Positions 49,266-62,800 of a stretch of DNA of 64,000 bases are shown here, piece after piece. Both the position numbers and the translations under genes were made by a program. This DNA is from Gorsachius magnificus (Eukaryota > Chordata > Aves > Pelecaniformes > Ardeidae): NCBI GenBank assembly GCA_034008185.1, contig CM067086.1, forward strand, positions 66,882,286 to 66,946,285, written 5' to 3'. The notes under the pieces were generated by a model that saw only the letters and a list, made by a program, of their open reading frames with translations, had not been told where the DNA came from and ran no database searches. Each line of letters starts with the position of its first letter. The stretch's first letter is position 1.

Positions 49266-50840
49266 GTCTGCTCCATGATTCTGACCAGCCCCTCGCTGCC
49301 AGTGACTCTATGCTAACTTTCCCCTGCATAAAACAGCCTGTAAGGGGTTGTAGGAGCCTCCTGTGCTTCAGCACTGCGGCTGCGTGAAGGTGCCTTCCTC
49401 TTCCCGGTGCAACTTTCCTGGGGCAAGGGGCTGTTCCCCATGGTCTCTGCCCTGACCGCGTGCTGGAGGTGTTGGTGATTGCTTCCCTGCTGAAGCCAAG
49501 GGGAGGTGAACCAAGCAGCAGCGGTGGGGAGCTTTGGCCAGCCTTGTGCTTCCATGGAGAGAATCCCATGGGAGCAACAGCGCTGGTGCCTGGTGAGGAG
49601 CAGAAGTGCACTCGGAAGTGGGGCTCTGGGTTTGGGCTCTTGCGGGGGGAGGAGAGGGTGGGTACATGAGGAGCCCAGGGCCAGCACAGCCCTCTCCTGC
49701 CTGCTCTGCTGTCAGCAGAAAAAGGGGCATCCTTAGGAGCCCTGTGAAGCTGCTCTGCTGCCAGCCACGACTGTGGGCCCCCCTCTTCACTTAGGGTGCG
49801 GGGAGCCAGCAGCCAGCCCTACCACTGCACCCCACCAGGCCCCAGTCACGGCAGCAAGCGCTGGGACCCCGTGGCCTCCCTAGCAGTCTGCAGAAGCGGG
49901 TTTGTCCTCGGTTGGGACCCGCTCCTCTCAGCTAAAAAGGGAAAGGCTGGACCTGCCGCGGGGCTGCCGCTCCTCAGAGGCAGCACGGAGCCGCTCGGTG
50001 GCTGAGCCAAGCTGACAGTGCCTGCTCCAAGGGCCGCCCGGGCCCCGGGGAGGGGTGGGCACGGCCGCCCAGCCGGAGGGGCCAGACAGCCCAGCGCCAG
50101 CCCCAGTTACACCACCCGCCTTGGGGAAAGGGGGGCGTGGTCAGCGCTGCCGGAGACCAGCCCGCCCCGGCAGCACGGGGGGTGCGGCGGCCCCAGCAGC
50201 CAGCCCAGCGCCCCCAAAACGGGCTGTGGGGGGCAGGGGCCTGGGCTCCAGCGGCACCACCGCTTGCAGCGAGCTCAAGGCCACGCAGATAAACCCATGC
50301 AAGCGGTGCAAGGACACGAGGGAAGCACCGAGCGGGGGTTTTCAGCTCCTCCACAGCTCCGTGCTGCAAAGGAGGTGGGGGGGTGGCGGGTCCTGGGCAG
50401 GGGACAAAGCGCAGCCCACACCCCTGGGAACTGCGTGTGCAGCTGCGTGTGCGGAGGACGCGGTTCCAGCGCGTTGTACCTGGGGCTGGGGACAAGGGGA
50501 AGCGCTGCCTTGCTCCGGGCTGCAGCCAGCCCCAGGAAACCACAGCTGCAACAACCGCCTGCGGGTGCTCTGCACCCAACCAGATTTGAGCCTGGAGAGG
50601 GGCTCGCAGAGATGCTGCAGCCACACCAGAGAGAGCTACCGCAGGTGCCACCCGGCCCTCACAGCCCAGCAAGAAGAGCTTTACCCAGCTACCAGCCACG
50701 TCTCAGCAGAGCAGTTGCATGTCCTGGGGTCCTGCAAGCCCCCAGGGAGCCGCAGGACCCCGGCTGGAGCTGGGGCACGCCAAGAGGAAAAAGCAGCCAG
50801 GCCTCCAGCAACCCAGCACAGAAACTCCTGTTTGGTTGGG
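49266..50840. other. convergent ERO1A-GPR137C intergenic region
   Basis: Both neighbouring genes point into this 1.6-kb interval. Its right part (about 49800-50830) is markedly GC-rich for a gene-tail region. Long open frames exist in several frames, but none shows a recognisable domain or splice structure, so I call no gene. Confidence 0.5.
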
Positions 50841-50841
50841 G

Positions 50842-53383
50842 TTTATTTTTTTTTTTTTTTTTTTATTTCAACATAGTAGTGCTTGGTTACAGTTTAGTGA
50901 AGAACAAATAGGTACATTCATTGGCCACAGCTTCCTGTTGCAGCCAGCTGCTGCCTGACTGCAAAGCCAAAACACTGTTAAATCATACCAAAAAAAAAAA
51001 AGTTTAATGAAAGGCAACTATGCATTAAAAAAGTCATTGTACTTCTCAGCTATAAATTACTTCAGTAAAACAGGGGACTGGCCCCAGCAGGAGCAGTTGG
51101 AGTTGTGAAATTAACAGCCATCCATACAAACGAATAAAACCAAACCACTTTGCCAGTCACGCACGGGTACATTAGCAACGAGACTCACTGCCCCCCCGCC
51201 ACCAGGAAGAGCGCGTTGGCGGTGTGTGCTTCAGTGCAATATGAACAGTGAGCCTGGAGCCCTTGAATTTCTTTATTTTTTAATTTTTTTTTTTTTTTTT
51301 TGCACTACACTCCTTTCCCTCCAAAGAAAAACGTAAAGTGCTCCGAGTGCTTTGGAATTTAAGCAAGAACAGGGGCCACTAGCGTCACTGACTATCTTTG
51401 GTGACTCACAGGAGAAGAAAGAAGGGCAACGCACCGAGGCCGGGTCCTTCGATAGCTTTGCCATAAGTCAAGCAGCGATTGAGATGGACCAACCTGTTTC
51501 TGCACCCCCGCTGTGGCAGGGAGCCAGGGCCCTTACACCATGCCAGGACAGCTTAGAGCAAGAGGGATGTGCTGGAAGTTGTCATCTTGGAGCCCCCTCC
51601 AAAAAGCAGCAGGCACTGCTCCATTTTTGGGGTGAGCAAGAATGAAGCAGGTTAGCGGGGAGAGGGCTGCAAGCCAGCACAGGAGCCAGCGCAGAGGGAC
51701 AGGGTGGGCTCAGTGTGACAAGTGACATCAAGCTTGGTACCAGCAGGGGTGGGGGAACAGGCACCCAGGCCATACTAGCGAGCACACAGCAGGTGAGAAG
51801 GGGCCAGGGCTGCCCCCGTACCTGGGGTTTCTCTCACATGCAGAGGTGGCCACCAAGGCTGCCTGGGGGACCCTAGCCCAGTGTCCCACCCCAGCACCAG
51901 GCCCTGCACAGGTAAGGCCTTTCCCCTCAGCCAGGTCCCTCCTCTGAGCAGCTCCAGGTAGGCTAAAAGCAGCTCCAGCTCAGGTCAGCACTAGAGGCCC
52001 CTCCCTGGACCAGTGCCACCACCCAAGTTTGCATCCAAAGCTGCTTCGCTCATCCCCCCAAGCCTGGAATAACATCAAGCCTCATCTCCAAGAGCCCGAT
52101 GGAGATGTAGGCCAGGTCAAACTTGGCTATTTTGGTTAAAGAGAGCCAGAGAAACCTCCCAGGCTGACCCAGCACACCCAAACCCCAGGTGCACCACTAA
52201 GCCCTGCTGACACAGCTGCTGTGGCAGTAGGACTGCAGGCCCACAGTCCTGCCCCACAGCAGGGCAGAGCAAGGGACCAGATCCCTGCCGCAGCTGCAGA
52301 CAGACACCTCCTGCACCACCCTGGGGACCCCACCAGTTCACATTTCACTTCAGGTTAAAACTCACCATTATCTGCTAAATGCAATTTAATACTGAGGGGA
52401 AAAGGGAAGCCCCACCACAGGTGAAGAGGAGGAAGGAGCAGGACTGCTCTGGCCACCCACCCATTAAAGCAGCCCTGGGGTTTTACACACACTTGGGGCC
52501 ACATGTGCTCCCACACACAGGCTCTTACTGAGCCAGCTCCAGCTCAAAGCTTTCCCACAAGGCAGCAGCCTATAAAGTCTCCCCCCTCACTTGACAGCGG
52601 CCATCAAGCCAGCCCTCTTCCTTCACCATCAGCTAACAGGTTGGTTACAACATAGTGACCTCAATGCCAGTAGGAGCACTTGATCTCACCCTCCCAGGCC
52701 TCTGCTAGGATCCGCTTTCAGCTCAGCTTTGAACCCGCAGTCCTAGGTAGGGCAGTTCAGCAATCGGGCAAAACAAGGACCAGCAGTCAGAGCAAGACCA
52801 CGCTCAGCCCAGAGGCAAGGGCCCTGCCGGGTGTGAATAGGGCACGGTGTGCTTTAACATCCACCACGGGAGGCCCTGCCCGCAACGCACTCGGCCGAGG
52901 GAGCCGCACGCTCCCGAGTGAGTCAGGATGCAGAGTACTTCACGGAACACGTCTTTGCAGGAAGACACTGCCTCTTCCAGCTATGGATGTGCAATTAAAA
53001 GAGTAACTAGAACAGTCTCAGACCAAGCAGGGTCCAAGCAAGATTTGTTCCTTCCAAGTGTGCAGATAAAAGTGCAAATATGCATTTGATGTTTCTTTTC
53101 TAGTGAGGAAGCTCTGGTGCATTTAGCTGCCAACATCTTGAAGACCAGACCAAGAAAAAGCTTCCAGAGAGTTCAGCTTCACTTTGCTACATGGTACCTT
53201 AAAGTCACAGTTCTCTCGCTTACTGCCTGCAGCCATAGGCTCAGTCCTGCTCATGGCTGCAGCAGGTAGTGGAATGTTTGTGTCAATGAGTTAGATGCTT
53301 TCAGGGAAGAAGGAAAGAGAAAACCAGGTTACAATCCTATACATGAATGCCACTTCTGGGAAGAAAGGGACCTCGCAGCCTCT
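50842..53383 (-). other. GPR137C: probable GPR137C 3' UTR and poly(A) signal
   Basis: Minus-strand sequence downstream of the GPR137C stop runs without another gene to AATAAA at 50847-50842, beside an A-rich run. Another AATAAA lies at 51277-51272. The AT-rich part from 50860 to 51300 looks like a distal 3' UTR. The extent is inferred from signals alone. Confidence 0.45.
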
Positions 53384-56300
53384 TCAGTTCTGTGGTGCAG
53401 GGTATGAGCTATGGTGATTATTCATCTCCGAGCCGCCTGCGGCAAAGAGCAAGGGGGCACTGTCTGTAGCGGTTCCGCTGAGGTGGGGACCCACCACGTA
53501 GCTGTCATTCCCAGCCAGGGACCCATAGCAGCCCGAGCACTGAGGGGTGGCCAAGCTGGGAGGAGAGACAGAAAAACCAAACATGGACTCTTAGAGAGAA
53601 ATAATTTGGCTGTGGCTAGTCTCCACCGCTAGGAAAAGCTTCCGCTCCCAGCATCGATCAGGGTATCCGAGTCTGCAGAAGCAGGCTATGACATGCAGGC
53701 ATGGCATCTCTGAGGAACCTGGCTTTGAGGGAACAGGTACAAGAGCAGTACCAGGCCCTACTAAACCAGTCAAGAAGAGCCAGAACCTCTGAACCCCTCA
53801 CTGCACCCTGGCGGGTGGAGTTCAGCCCCCTGGGCAGCAAGCAAAGGGCAGGGCTGTCAGGTTCCCCCTTACAGTTTTGCTGGGGATACCTGACCATTCT
53901 CCTCCATGCCAGGTGTTCCTGCAGAGCTTTGTCCCAGCTGGCTCCCAGAGACCACATCCCTCCCAGGACTTCATCACCTCTCACCAGCAAGGCAGGAACC
54001 CCTCTGGAGATCATTTAAGAGCCCTTCTGCCCCTACAGCTGAGGAAGGATCCATGCAAGATCAGCCCTCAAGGATGAGGTCTCCTATCTGTAGCCACTGC
54101 AGGTTTCTACCCAGTGCCATATCCACCTCTCAGAGCTGGCCCCTTTTGTCTAATAAAAACAGCTCCTTGCAAGCTGTGGAAGGGAACAAACCCAAACTCA
54201 GTCAGAAGGCTCCTTGCCCCATCTACCTTCCCCAAGCTGCCTCTTGTACCAAATTTTTTTCCCCAAGAGCAGGAGCCAAGAGCTCTGTTGCTTCCACACA
54301 GGGCAGCAGGATGGGAGCTGTGCTGTCACTTGCCCAACAATGCTTACCCTCCTTCTCTGGCCCCAAGCCGTGACAAGTCATCATCGCTGTCATAGCGCCT
54401 CGGATTGTCAAAGAAGTAGGCTCTGGAGCTGTAGCTGTGACTATTGACCATCCCCGCTGCAGTCTGTTAAAGAGAACAGAGTTAGGCCAGAAGTGAGGTA
54501 TTTCTGACCTGCCCCCCCCCACCCCAGGCACTCTGGAGCTCCTCCCTGCCCGGGGGTACTCAAGCTACAGCAGCTCACACAGGCCTACCAAGTTCTGACT
54601 CAGTCTCTGAGCCCGGAAGAACAGCACCACAAAAGTCGTTGGCACCAGCTCCCAGAGGAAGAGGACCACTCCAAACACCACGTACTCTTCACTGCTCGTT
54701 TCCACGTGTGCCTGTGGACAGAAGTGAGAGGTCTCTGCACAATCCTAGCTGTTGCCAAAGCTAAACAGCTCCCAGAGCTGGGCACAGCTTAGAACTAGGA
54801 ATGCAGAGAAACCCTTAGGAAGGCAGGAGTCCCTAAACCAGAATAGCAACCCTTACCTGACTGCTGCTACTGGTTTTAGTGAGAGAGTTCTCTTCAGCAT
54901 GCTACCAGGGTACTGCTAGCTCCCTCCCCACACCAAGGACTCTCCCCTGCACACAGCCACACCTGATTAAGCATTGCTTTTCTGCTCTAGTTGACTCATT
55001 CCTCCTCTTCCCCCAAAAGAAGAGTTGGCAGGCTAAAATTGAGGAGCACAACAGGGAGCCCCTCCTGAGGAAGTAGCCAGATAGATGAAGATTCAGGTTT
55101 GCTCTGGTGGAGAGCACAAGCAGGGCTTCTGAAGGCAGAAAGCCAGCTCCTCTGGGGATTCAACAAAATAAGACACCCCCACATAGCCCCCTTTTCACCT
55201 CCACATGCCCTCACAGGTCAATACAGTAACTGCCTTTCACCTTACTGGCTCTGGATTGGGGGTCACAGACACTCACCTTGTCTGAAAGGTTGTCCCAGCC
55301 ATAGTTAAAAGGGCCAGGAACACTGTCTGGAGATATGGCCACAGCTACCAGGTTATAGCAAGCCCTTGAGGAGTACAGAAGAGCGACTACAGATCCCACA
55401 AGAATAGCCTGGCAGACAGATGTTCCCTAGAACAGGAAAAAACTAATTTTAATACAGACCTTCCTACAGAGCTGCAATTCCCACCCCCTCCCTTAAATAT
55501 AGGAGAAGCTGTGCAGGCAAGAATGACCTAGAACATTTGTGCATTGTTGCTAAAATATTCAGAGCTGGTTAAGAGCTTCCTCGTGTGATGAGTTTGGTGC
55601 AGCAGCAGAGCTGTACAGCTAGTGTCACCAGGGAGCAGGGAAGATTCAAGGCACAAGAGCATCGTTCTCAGGATCTTACCAGTCAGCTTCAAAATGGTGG
55701 TCCCAAGAGGTGCTATCCCACCTGCTGCCTGACTGTGGTAGGCTCCAGAAGGCCAACCAACAACCATAAGTCACCTTGCTGCTCCTACACCCTGAGCAGA
55801 CACTACAGCAGAGATGTCCACCCAGCTCACTCACTCCACAGCAGTTTGGCATCCTGACATTGAACACCATGCTTGTCTAGGAAAGAAGCCCAAATGTTTG
55901 GGGTGGGCAACTCTGAGAACAGGCAGAAAGACCCAGCACCTGAACCCCAGCACTGCTGTGGGACAAACCAGGCTTTGCTATATGCAGAGGAGTATGCTAA
56001 AGGGTGGCCTGATGTTGCAGGACCTCTGCCTCCTGCTAGCTGTCCTGTGCTGGTGAAGAGCAGCTTGCTCCATGGTGTTTCAGACACAAGGATAGCTGCA
56101 GGAGATACCCAAAGGTCACAGTACCTACCTTTCCCAGAGCTAGCCACAGGAGAGGAAGCTACTTGAAGATCTGCAAGTGTCTCCATTTCTTTACTAAATA
56201 CACCTGTGAAGCCTTTTAATAGCTACTGGTAGCCACCAAGTCACTGTGCAGAAGCCAGTAAGTGGGCAAACATATCTCAGCAGCTGACTTGCCTTCATAT

Positions 56301-59300
56301 TTGCCTGACACTCAGCTCAGAAACCACATGTCCCTGAGCAGCTCCACATCCAAGGCATGGGTACGCTAGCTCCATTTTCCTAGCTTTGCAGCACTTGCTC
56401 AAGACTGTCTTGGGAGAGACCACACGAAAGTGCTGCTAACAGACGAGTCCCTGTGACACCACCAAAGCACAAGAATGCAGCCTGCTCTAGTGCCGTTGGC
56501 TGAGCCCTCGGTATTCAGGACAGCAGAACAAGAGGCAGAAAGGCCAGTGAAGCAAGTCTCCAGCTGACGAGGACTACAGCATAGGATCTGGCTGTGGTTC
56601 AATAGCACAGCCTTAAGTGTCAAATGGCTTGAACCTTCCTACCTTCAGCAGCAGCAGCCACCTCACCAGGCCCCTCCAGCTCTGCTGTATTGTTTTGAGT
56701 CAGCAGGTTCACAGCTGGAGTTCAGGAGGCAGGACAGCCTTTGAATGCATTTGTGTAACACTTCTGCTCATCCCCACCCTATTTTCGCAGCTCCTCAACA
56801 ACACAGGGGATGCCTCCAAGGCAGGGAAGGGAAACAGGATTTGAATGCAAGAGACCTTTACCAGATCATCAGGTTGAGTGTTCAACCCCAGAGCAGGCTT
56901 CTCTAGAGCATGTTGTATGAGAGCATGGCCCCATAGGCAGCCTCCGGCACATAACTAGAGGAAGTTACTGCATTTGTAAACTACTGCTGGGTGAACTTGA
57001 TAAGTTAATTAGTGTCCAGAGCCAGTCAGAGCTGGATACCTGGCCCATGCAAGCAGGGATGTGAGCAGGTTCTCAGCTTAGTCATGGCTCCTCTGTCTCC
57101 CTTCAGATCACCTGGCTGCAATCTGCAGCCTCTGCAGACAGCTGTCACAAGAGCCAGCTAGGCAGCCGCTCCCAGCTGCCCACAGCCCACACCCCCTGGG
57201 TTCTGGGCAACCACCAGTGCACTCTGCTGATTAAGAGGCCCAGACTTCTACAGAAAGCCTCAGCTTCAACCTTGACAGCACAGATTTGGCTGCCCTCTCA
57301 GCTCTCACTTGGCTGCCCTAAGAGAAGGGGCAGCAGACTGGAGCCACTGGGGTGGTCATGCAAAGAGCCTGCGAAGGGGCAAGGAGACACCTCCAGCCAA
57401 TGCAAGGCAGTCGTCTGGATCCAGGATGTCTTTGTAGCAGTGTCTGCTGCAAGGCAGCTTCTCACCATCTTCATCCTCTTCCTGAGGGGGCACAGAGCCA
57501 TCCAAGAGCCTCCAGGAGCTCTACACTCTGGTCAGCCCCTCACCTGAGCCAGGCACAGCAGTGCTTTAAGCCCATATAGATTCACCTGACTCAGGGCACA
57601 CTGGAAATGAGGTCTCTATAGGAGGCCGGAGCCCTACCTTCTGACACCTCGAAATAGGCAATTCAGAGCATATGGGGTAAGGAGTTGCACTACAGGGAAA
57701 AGACATTAACTCAAGAGCACTAGAGCCAGGCAGGTGGCTTCCCCAAGCCTGACTATGCTCAGGTGCTAAGTTTTTCCTGTAGATGTTTCCAGGCTCATCA
57801 AGAGACTGCTGTCCACCCTTCTCAACAGGTCAGGTCCCCACCCTGGAATCACTGCCTTTGATAGGAGCAATACAGCTTCCCAAAGGACAAGGAGGCAGCT
57901 CAAGCACACACTTAATTGCAGCCTACTGCCACAATAAGACGAGACTGCTGGTGGCTTATCCACTTTCCTACCTGCTTGAGAAGAGCTGTGTGTGTTCAGA
58001 CCCTCACCCATTGTTCTGCCTTGGGGCAGGCCCTACAGCAACTTCTACTCTCCTTCCAAGATACTCATCTCATCCAGGACAGGCGAGCACTGCCTCTGGC
58101 TGAAGCTGGACTGCTGGGGGGATCCCCTTTGCAGGGAGTCAGAGATAACAATATGCTGCAGACATCGCTGCCCTTAGTGACAATATACCACAGAATCTGC
58201 AGCTGCTACTCTGAGAGGACCCTCTCTTCCAGTCAAACCCTAAGTTATACTTCTAAACCCAAAAAGCACAAGCAGCTCGTAAGTCCTTTCCAAACCAAGT
58301 ATTCCCTTAAAATATGTATGGTACTTCATTCCCACAGCAGCTGTATGCACATTCTGGGGTGAGGAGTCCAAGAGCTGCCACCTCCACACTGGAAGGAATA
58401 TTTGAGCAAGAGTAGCTCAGGTGCCACCAGGCCAGCATTGCTCAGAGTGAGCACACACAGATGCAGCTGAGAGTCCGGCTGATGACTGCACAGTTCCAGT
58501 GTAGTTAACAAGGCATTTACCCACCTTGGACTCGAGGTAGACATTTGCTGAAGACATCTTTCCCAGTTTGCACACACAGCAAGCCAGCGAGATGGCACAG
58601 AGGATGAAGAGGCTGTCGTTGACTAGGGCACGGGCAAGGACTGTCCACCTCAGCTGGTTCTCTGGGACCTCACCGTGGATTAACATTGCACAAGTTAAGT
58701 TCACAACTAAGAAGAGGAGGCTGGTAAATATGGAGCCCAGATACAACAGGACCCTGGTGGGGGAAAAAAACCAAACAATGGAGTTCAAGTCAGACAATTC
58801 TGTGGTCATTCTCCACCACCCTCCTGTCTCCTCAGGCAAGAGGACCTCCCAACATGCCCAGTGCTCTGTTTGCTATAAAGATCAGACATTCCAGCAAGTT
58901 TCAGTGGTTGTATTGACAGCACAAGTCTGCAGAGTATTTATCTGAGCTCCTCTCATAATGCATGAGCAGTGTAAGTAGTCATGAGTTACAAGACTCATCT
59001 TCTGACAGTCAGGTTCTTATCTTGCAGATTTTAAGTGTTGCTCCAGCTCTGCATTAACTTCAGTCAATAAGCTATGAGTCATCACAACCACTGCAACTCC
59101 TTTACTGAAAGCCACCGGAGCTTGTGTTTTCCATTGTGGGTTTCCCTGGAAATGGCTAGGAAGCGCCTGGGCTGCACAAACACGGGTCCCACCAATTGCT
59201 CAAGCCTTACTCTGCAGATCTTTACTGGGGTGGGACAGCTCAGAATGACCTCAAGAGTTCATCTAGTTTTCTAGCAACACCAGTACTGGGATACTGGTGA

Positions 59301-59548
59301 CACGCATGGAGGCATGCGGCATAGGCTTTAGCTTCCCTGGTACCCTTGGAGATCCCAACCCTGCTCAAAGGCACAGCTTGGATCCTCCATCAGACCACAG
59401 CCAGGTAGGGCATTAGGGGGGTCTGAAGCTCCCATCCTCAGCACTGCAGTGTGAGTTTTCTTTAAGCCAGCTTTGAAGGTAACATTTGAAAAAGTATCAC
59501 TTACTTGTACTTGTTGAATTCAGCTGCACATTTCACTTTGAATATGAC
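53384..59548 (-). CDS. GPR137C: GPR137C, last six coding exons (5' part outside the window)
   Basis: GPR137C is a seven-transmembrane protein of the GPR137 family. Family members locate to lysosomes and are reported to promote Rag-dependent mTORC1 signalling. Exons, high to low: 59548-59505, 58753-58525, 55426-55277, 54711-54589, 54463-54348, 53555-53384. All GT/AG junctions fit, giving 277 residues plus stop. They cover [15 protein letters not shown], a membrane segment in [20 protein letters not shown], another in [20 protein letters not shown], then [17 protein letters not shown] and [12 protein letters not shown]. The tail contains [20 protein letters not shown] and ends YPAPQN, close to human YVTPQN. 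The human exon that should precede (ending near LCLLNLYLAE) is not seen up to 64000, so the start lies beyond the window. Not to be confused with GPR137 or GPR137B; the tail fits the C paralogue and its place beside ERO1A. Confidence 0.93.
55427..58524 (-). other. GPR137C intron between the second and third exons in the window
   Basis: A 3.1-kb intron with no recognisable repeat or exon. Reading frames on both strands here are short and show no domain. Confidence 0.55.
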
Positions 59549-59762
59549 CTGGGGGAAAGATTTGCATAGCATTACTTAACATGACCTACAGTTCTCCTTT
59601 AAGCTTAGTAAAGGTATATACAACTGGGGAGCCAGCATCCAGCTGGATATCATGAAGGACACTAGATTACTAGCACCAAGCTTCACACTGGACCCACTTG
59701 CAAGACAGACTGGTGTTCTTTTTCCTGCAAGCGCCAAGCCCAAATGCAGGCAGCCAGTAGGC

Positions 59763-59875
59763 ATAGAATCATTTAGGTTGGAAAAAAGATCTTAAGATCA
59801 TCGAGTTCAACCATAAACCTAATGCTGCCAAGTCAACAACTAAGCCATGTCCCTATAAACATTTACTATCCCATA
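59763..59875 (-). mobile_element. CR1 3'-terminal fragment in GPR137C intron
   Basis: CATAGAATCATTTAGGTTGG is followed by TCATCGAGTTCAACCATAAA and CAACAACTAAGCCATGTCCC, the reverse complement of a CR1 3' end. It is a strongly 5'-truncated copy in the same orientation as the gene. Confidence 0.9.
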
Positions 59876-62800
59876 TGCGCGACAGACTTTAATAAACCCC
59901 ACACCTAAGGACTTCAAGAAAAGCAGGGAGTTTAAGTAGTCAGTAAGAACATTCAAAAATACATCTACTTTTCCCAGTGTTCTGTGATGCATATTTTAGG
60001 ACCTCAATCATGCTTGACTTCCCTCTTAGAGAAGGCAGCATCAGCTGCTGTGCTTTAGCAAGACAAATAGCTGATCTGAAATAGCCCTCTGGTATTGGAT
60101 TATGGACCTGAAGGCTGTAACAAGCACTTGGAGCTCACAGCTCCTCCACCCTGAAGATGTTCATAGGCCAAATACACCTGAAAAGTAACTGAGATGGTAG
60201 GAAGTCCTCCAGAGGTGGAAGGCCCAGCCTACCACATTGCATGGCACACTTGACAGACAAGCGTATTAGATGACAGTCAGTCATTTACAGACCATTTCAC
60301 TCCTCAAAGCAGCATGTGCTCTGTCCAAGAGTGGATCTGGGTTCTGTGAATCTCCTCACCACACAAGGAATTGAAAAACCAGTGCTTCAAAGCAAAGGCT
60401 CACAGGCCTCTCCTCAGACCGCAGGGGCTGAAGCCATGCCTGTAGCCACCAGCCATTTGGGTTGGGGAAAGCTGGAAGAGAACCATCAGCTCACATTCAG
60501 GCAGCCCTACAGTGCTCTTCCCAATATGGCAGGCAAGCCTCCATGTCCCTGGGAGCTGGAGGATGGCTCCTGCTGAAGTATACAGGGCAGGACATCTAGC
60601 CTAAGGAAGCATGGATGGTTTAGGAAGGTGTGGACACAAGTCACAGCTTGGACAGGAGCACAGCAGCCCTGTTGCAAGGGGATGGGTAACCAGTGCTCAC
60701 ACGTGGTCAGGACAAGCAGCAGGAAAGCAGCATGCTGGCAGACCTATGTGGAGCTCGCTTGTCACACACCAGTTCAGCACAGCCATGGCAGGAACTGGGC
60801 TTTGTCCTGTGAAAGATGCAGGTCCTGGTACAAACCCCACCAGCAAGGATCACAGAGATGAAGGTCAGTCTCAGACAAAGCTTGGGTCCTGACTAGAGAC
60901 TTTGAAGGAACCTGGGAGGAGGTAGGGAATGACATAGCCAGATCCAGCAGACATGGTCAGCACAAGACCACTGTGGGATATACTTGGGGAAGGCTTCCAG
61001 ACTGTGGCTGCAGTGAAGGATCATTCATCTCTCACAAGGCACCCTTAGTCAGCTATTTTTCTGCTGGGATTTCTTGGCTCCTGCCTTCCAGTCAGCACTG
61101 AGGTAGCAAGGGCACTCAAGCTTCAGAAATCAGGCTCCTGCCAACAGGAGTTCCAGAGTCATTTCAGGGTTTGAGGGTTGTCTGATCCAGTGTAGTAGTT
61201 TCAAGCTTTTGAAAGCCCTCCTTCCTACAGGGCACCACACAGCTTCAGCAACCCTGTTCTGAGAGCCAGCTTCACCATCTGGCTCCTCTCCCCCAGTCTG
61301 AGGGGGGGATGAACTCAGGAAGCACTTAGTGGGGAGCAGGACACAGTACTTAGCAGAGGGAGATATCCAGCCCCTGTGGCCAAGGGGCACAGTACTACAA
61401 GCAGGCTCTGAAGCCCTCTGCCCATACCAGCCCGGAGAATTACAGAAGCGTGGCACAATCCACTCTGTGCCCCAAAGCTCATCTGGGTTACAGGAAACCC
61501 GGGCCTTGGAAGGACCACATGGTGACTTCAAGACAGAGAAACCCCCAAATCCTCCTCTGTCCTTAGTTTGCCTGTAGGCTACATTCAATCACTTTGGGAC
61601 ATCAAGGACATCCAGCTGGGAAACTTCTTTGTTCAGCACCCATTCACACAGCATGGAAATTCATCCGAGGTATTTGTACTTCTGCTCCAACTCCCAGAAA
61701 AGCAGTCTGTAACCACAGCCTCTGGACAGCAGAGCAAATGTGAGTCCCTGATTCATATTCCAGCTGATCACCCCAGGTGAGAACAGCCCCTCAGCTGAGC
61801 AGGGAGATGCCACTGGCTAACAGAAAGAAGATGCTGGCTTCCACAGCTGCAGTAGCCCTGTGCAAGAGTCTCCCAAGCCCTGGGGACTAAGGCACACAAA
61901 GTTGTCTCAGGCTTAAGAGTGCAATGGCAACCAGAGACTGGTGCTTGGACTGCTGCCACTAAAAGCAGAGTGAGACCATGGCACCAGCCTTACACTTTTA
62001 TTAGCCCCCAGCTATTTAGTCCTATAACTTCAGGAAAAGAACAGGCATCACTCAGTTTACAGTGGTTTTAGTTATTAATACATAATAACTCATCTGAAGG
62101 CTGTTTTTTCTTCAGCAGGTGACACCAGTAGTGTTCACAGCACACCTTTGGGTTCTTATCCTTGAGACAATCTTGCAAACCTTTCGGCGCTGGACCAGCT
62201 CTGCTGTTGTAAAAGCCCAAGGACAGCTGATGGAGAGGGTTCTGCTGCGAAGAAGCCAGTGCAGAGCGCTCAGGGGTAGTCCTGTTTGTCATAAAAATGA
62301 GAAATACAGACCCTGCCCTCAAACAGGTGCATTATGCCAAGTTGCTAGTAGCAACCCTTGCAAACTGAACAGTTCCTTCAGTTCCAGACCCAGAAGTCGT
62401 GCAGTTGCCTGCTGAAAACAAGGAGTGGAGGGCTCTGCTAGCCCAGAGCAACAGTAAGGCAATACTCAGATGTCTTTCTGGAGCCACAAGTCCTTTGAGC
62501 ACTTCACATCAGCCACAGACTTGGGAGGACGGCAAGGCTAACAGCTACAGACCTTGAAGTCCCCTGCAATGCTGGAGGCTTTTGGTTCTGTGATGACCAG
62601 ATATATTTCACAAAAGTCAATTCCTTGCTCACATCACTGAGCTCAGAAAGTGAACTTACTAAGGGCATGCTCTCAGAGCACTGTTTAAGAAACACACATC
62701 CTCAGAAGGTGTACTGGATGTCTCACAGCTGCTAAAAGAAGATGACAAGTGACAGGTCACCTTCAGTACCTGTACAAGCCAAGACCTTGGCCCTAACATT

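Noticed and set aside
50018..50911. 297-codon plus-strand frame between ERO1A and GPR137C
   Set aside because: No recognisable domain, GC-driven, runs into a homopolymer, and opposes the GPR137C 3' UTR.
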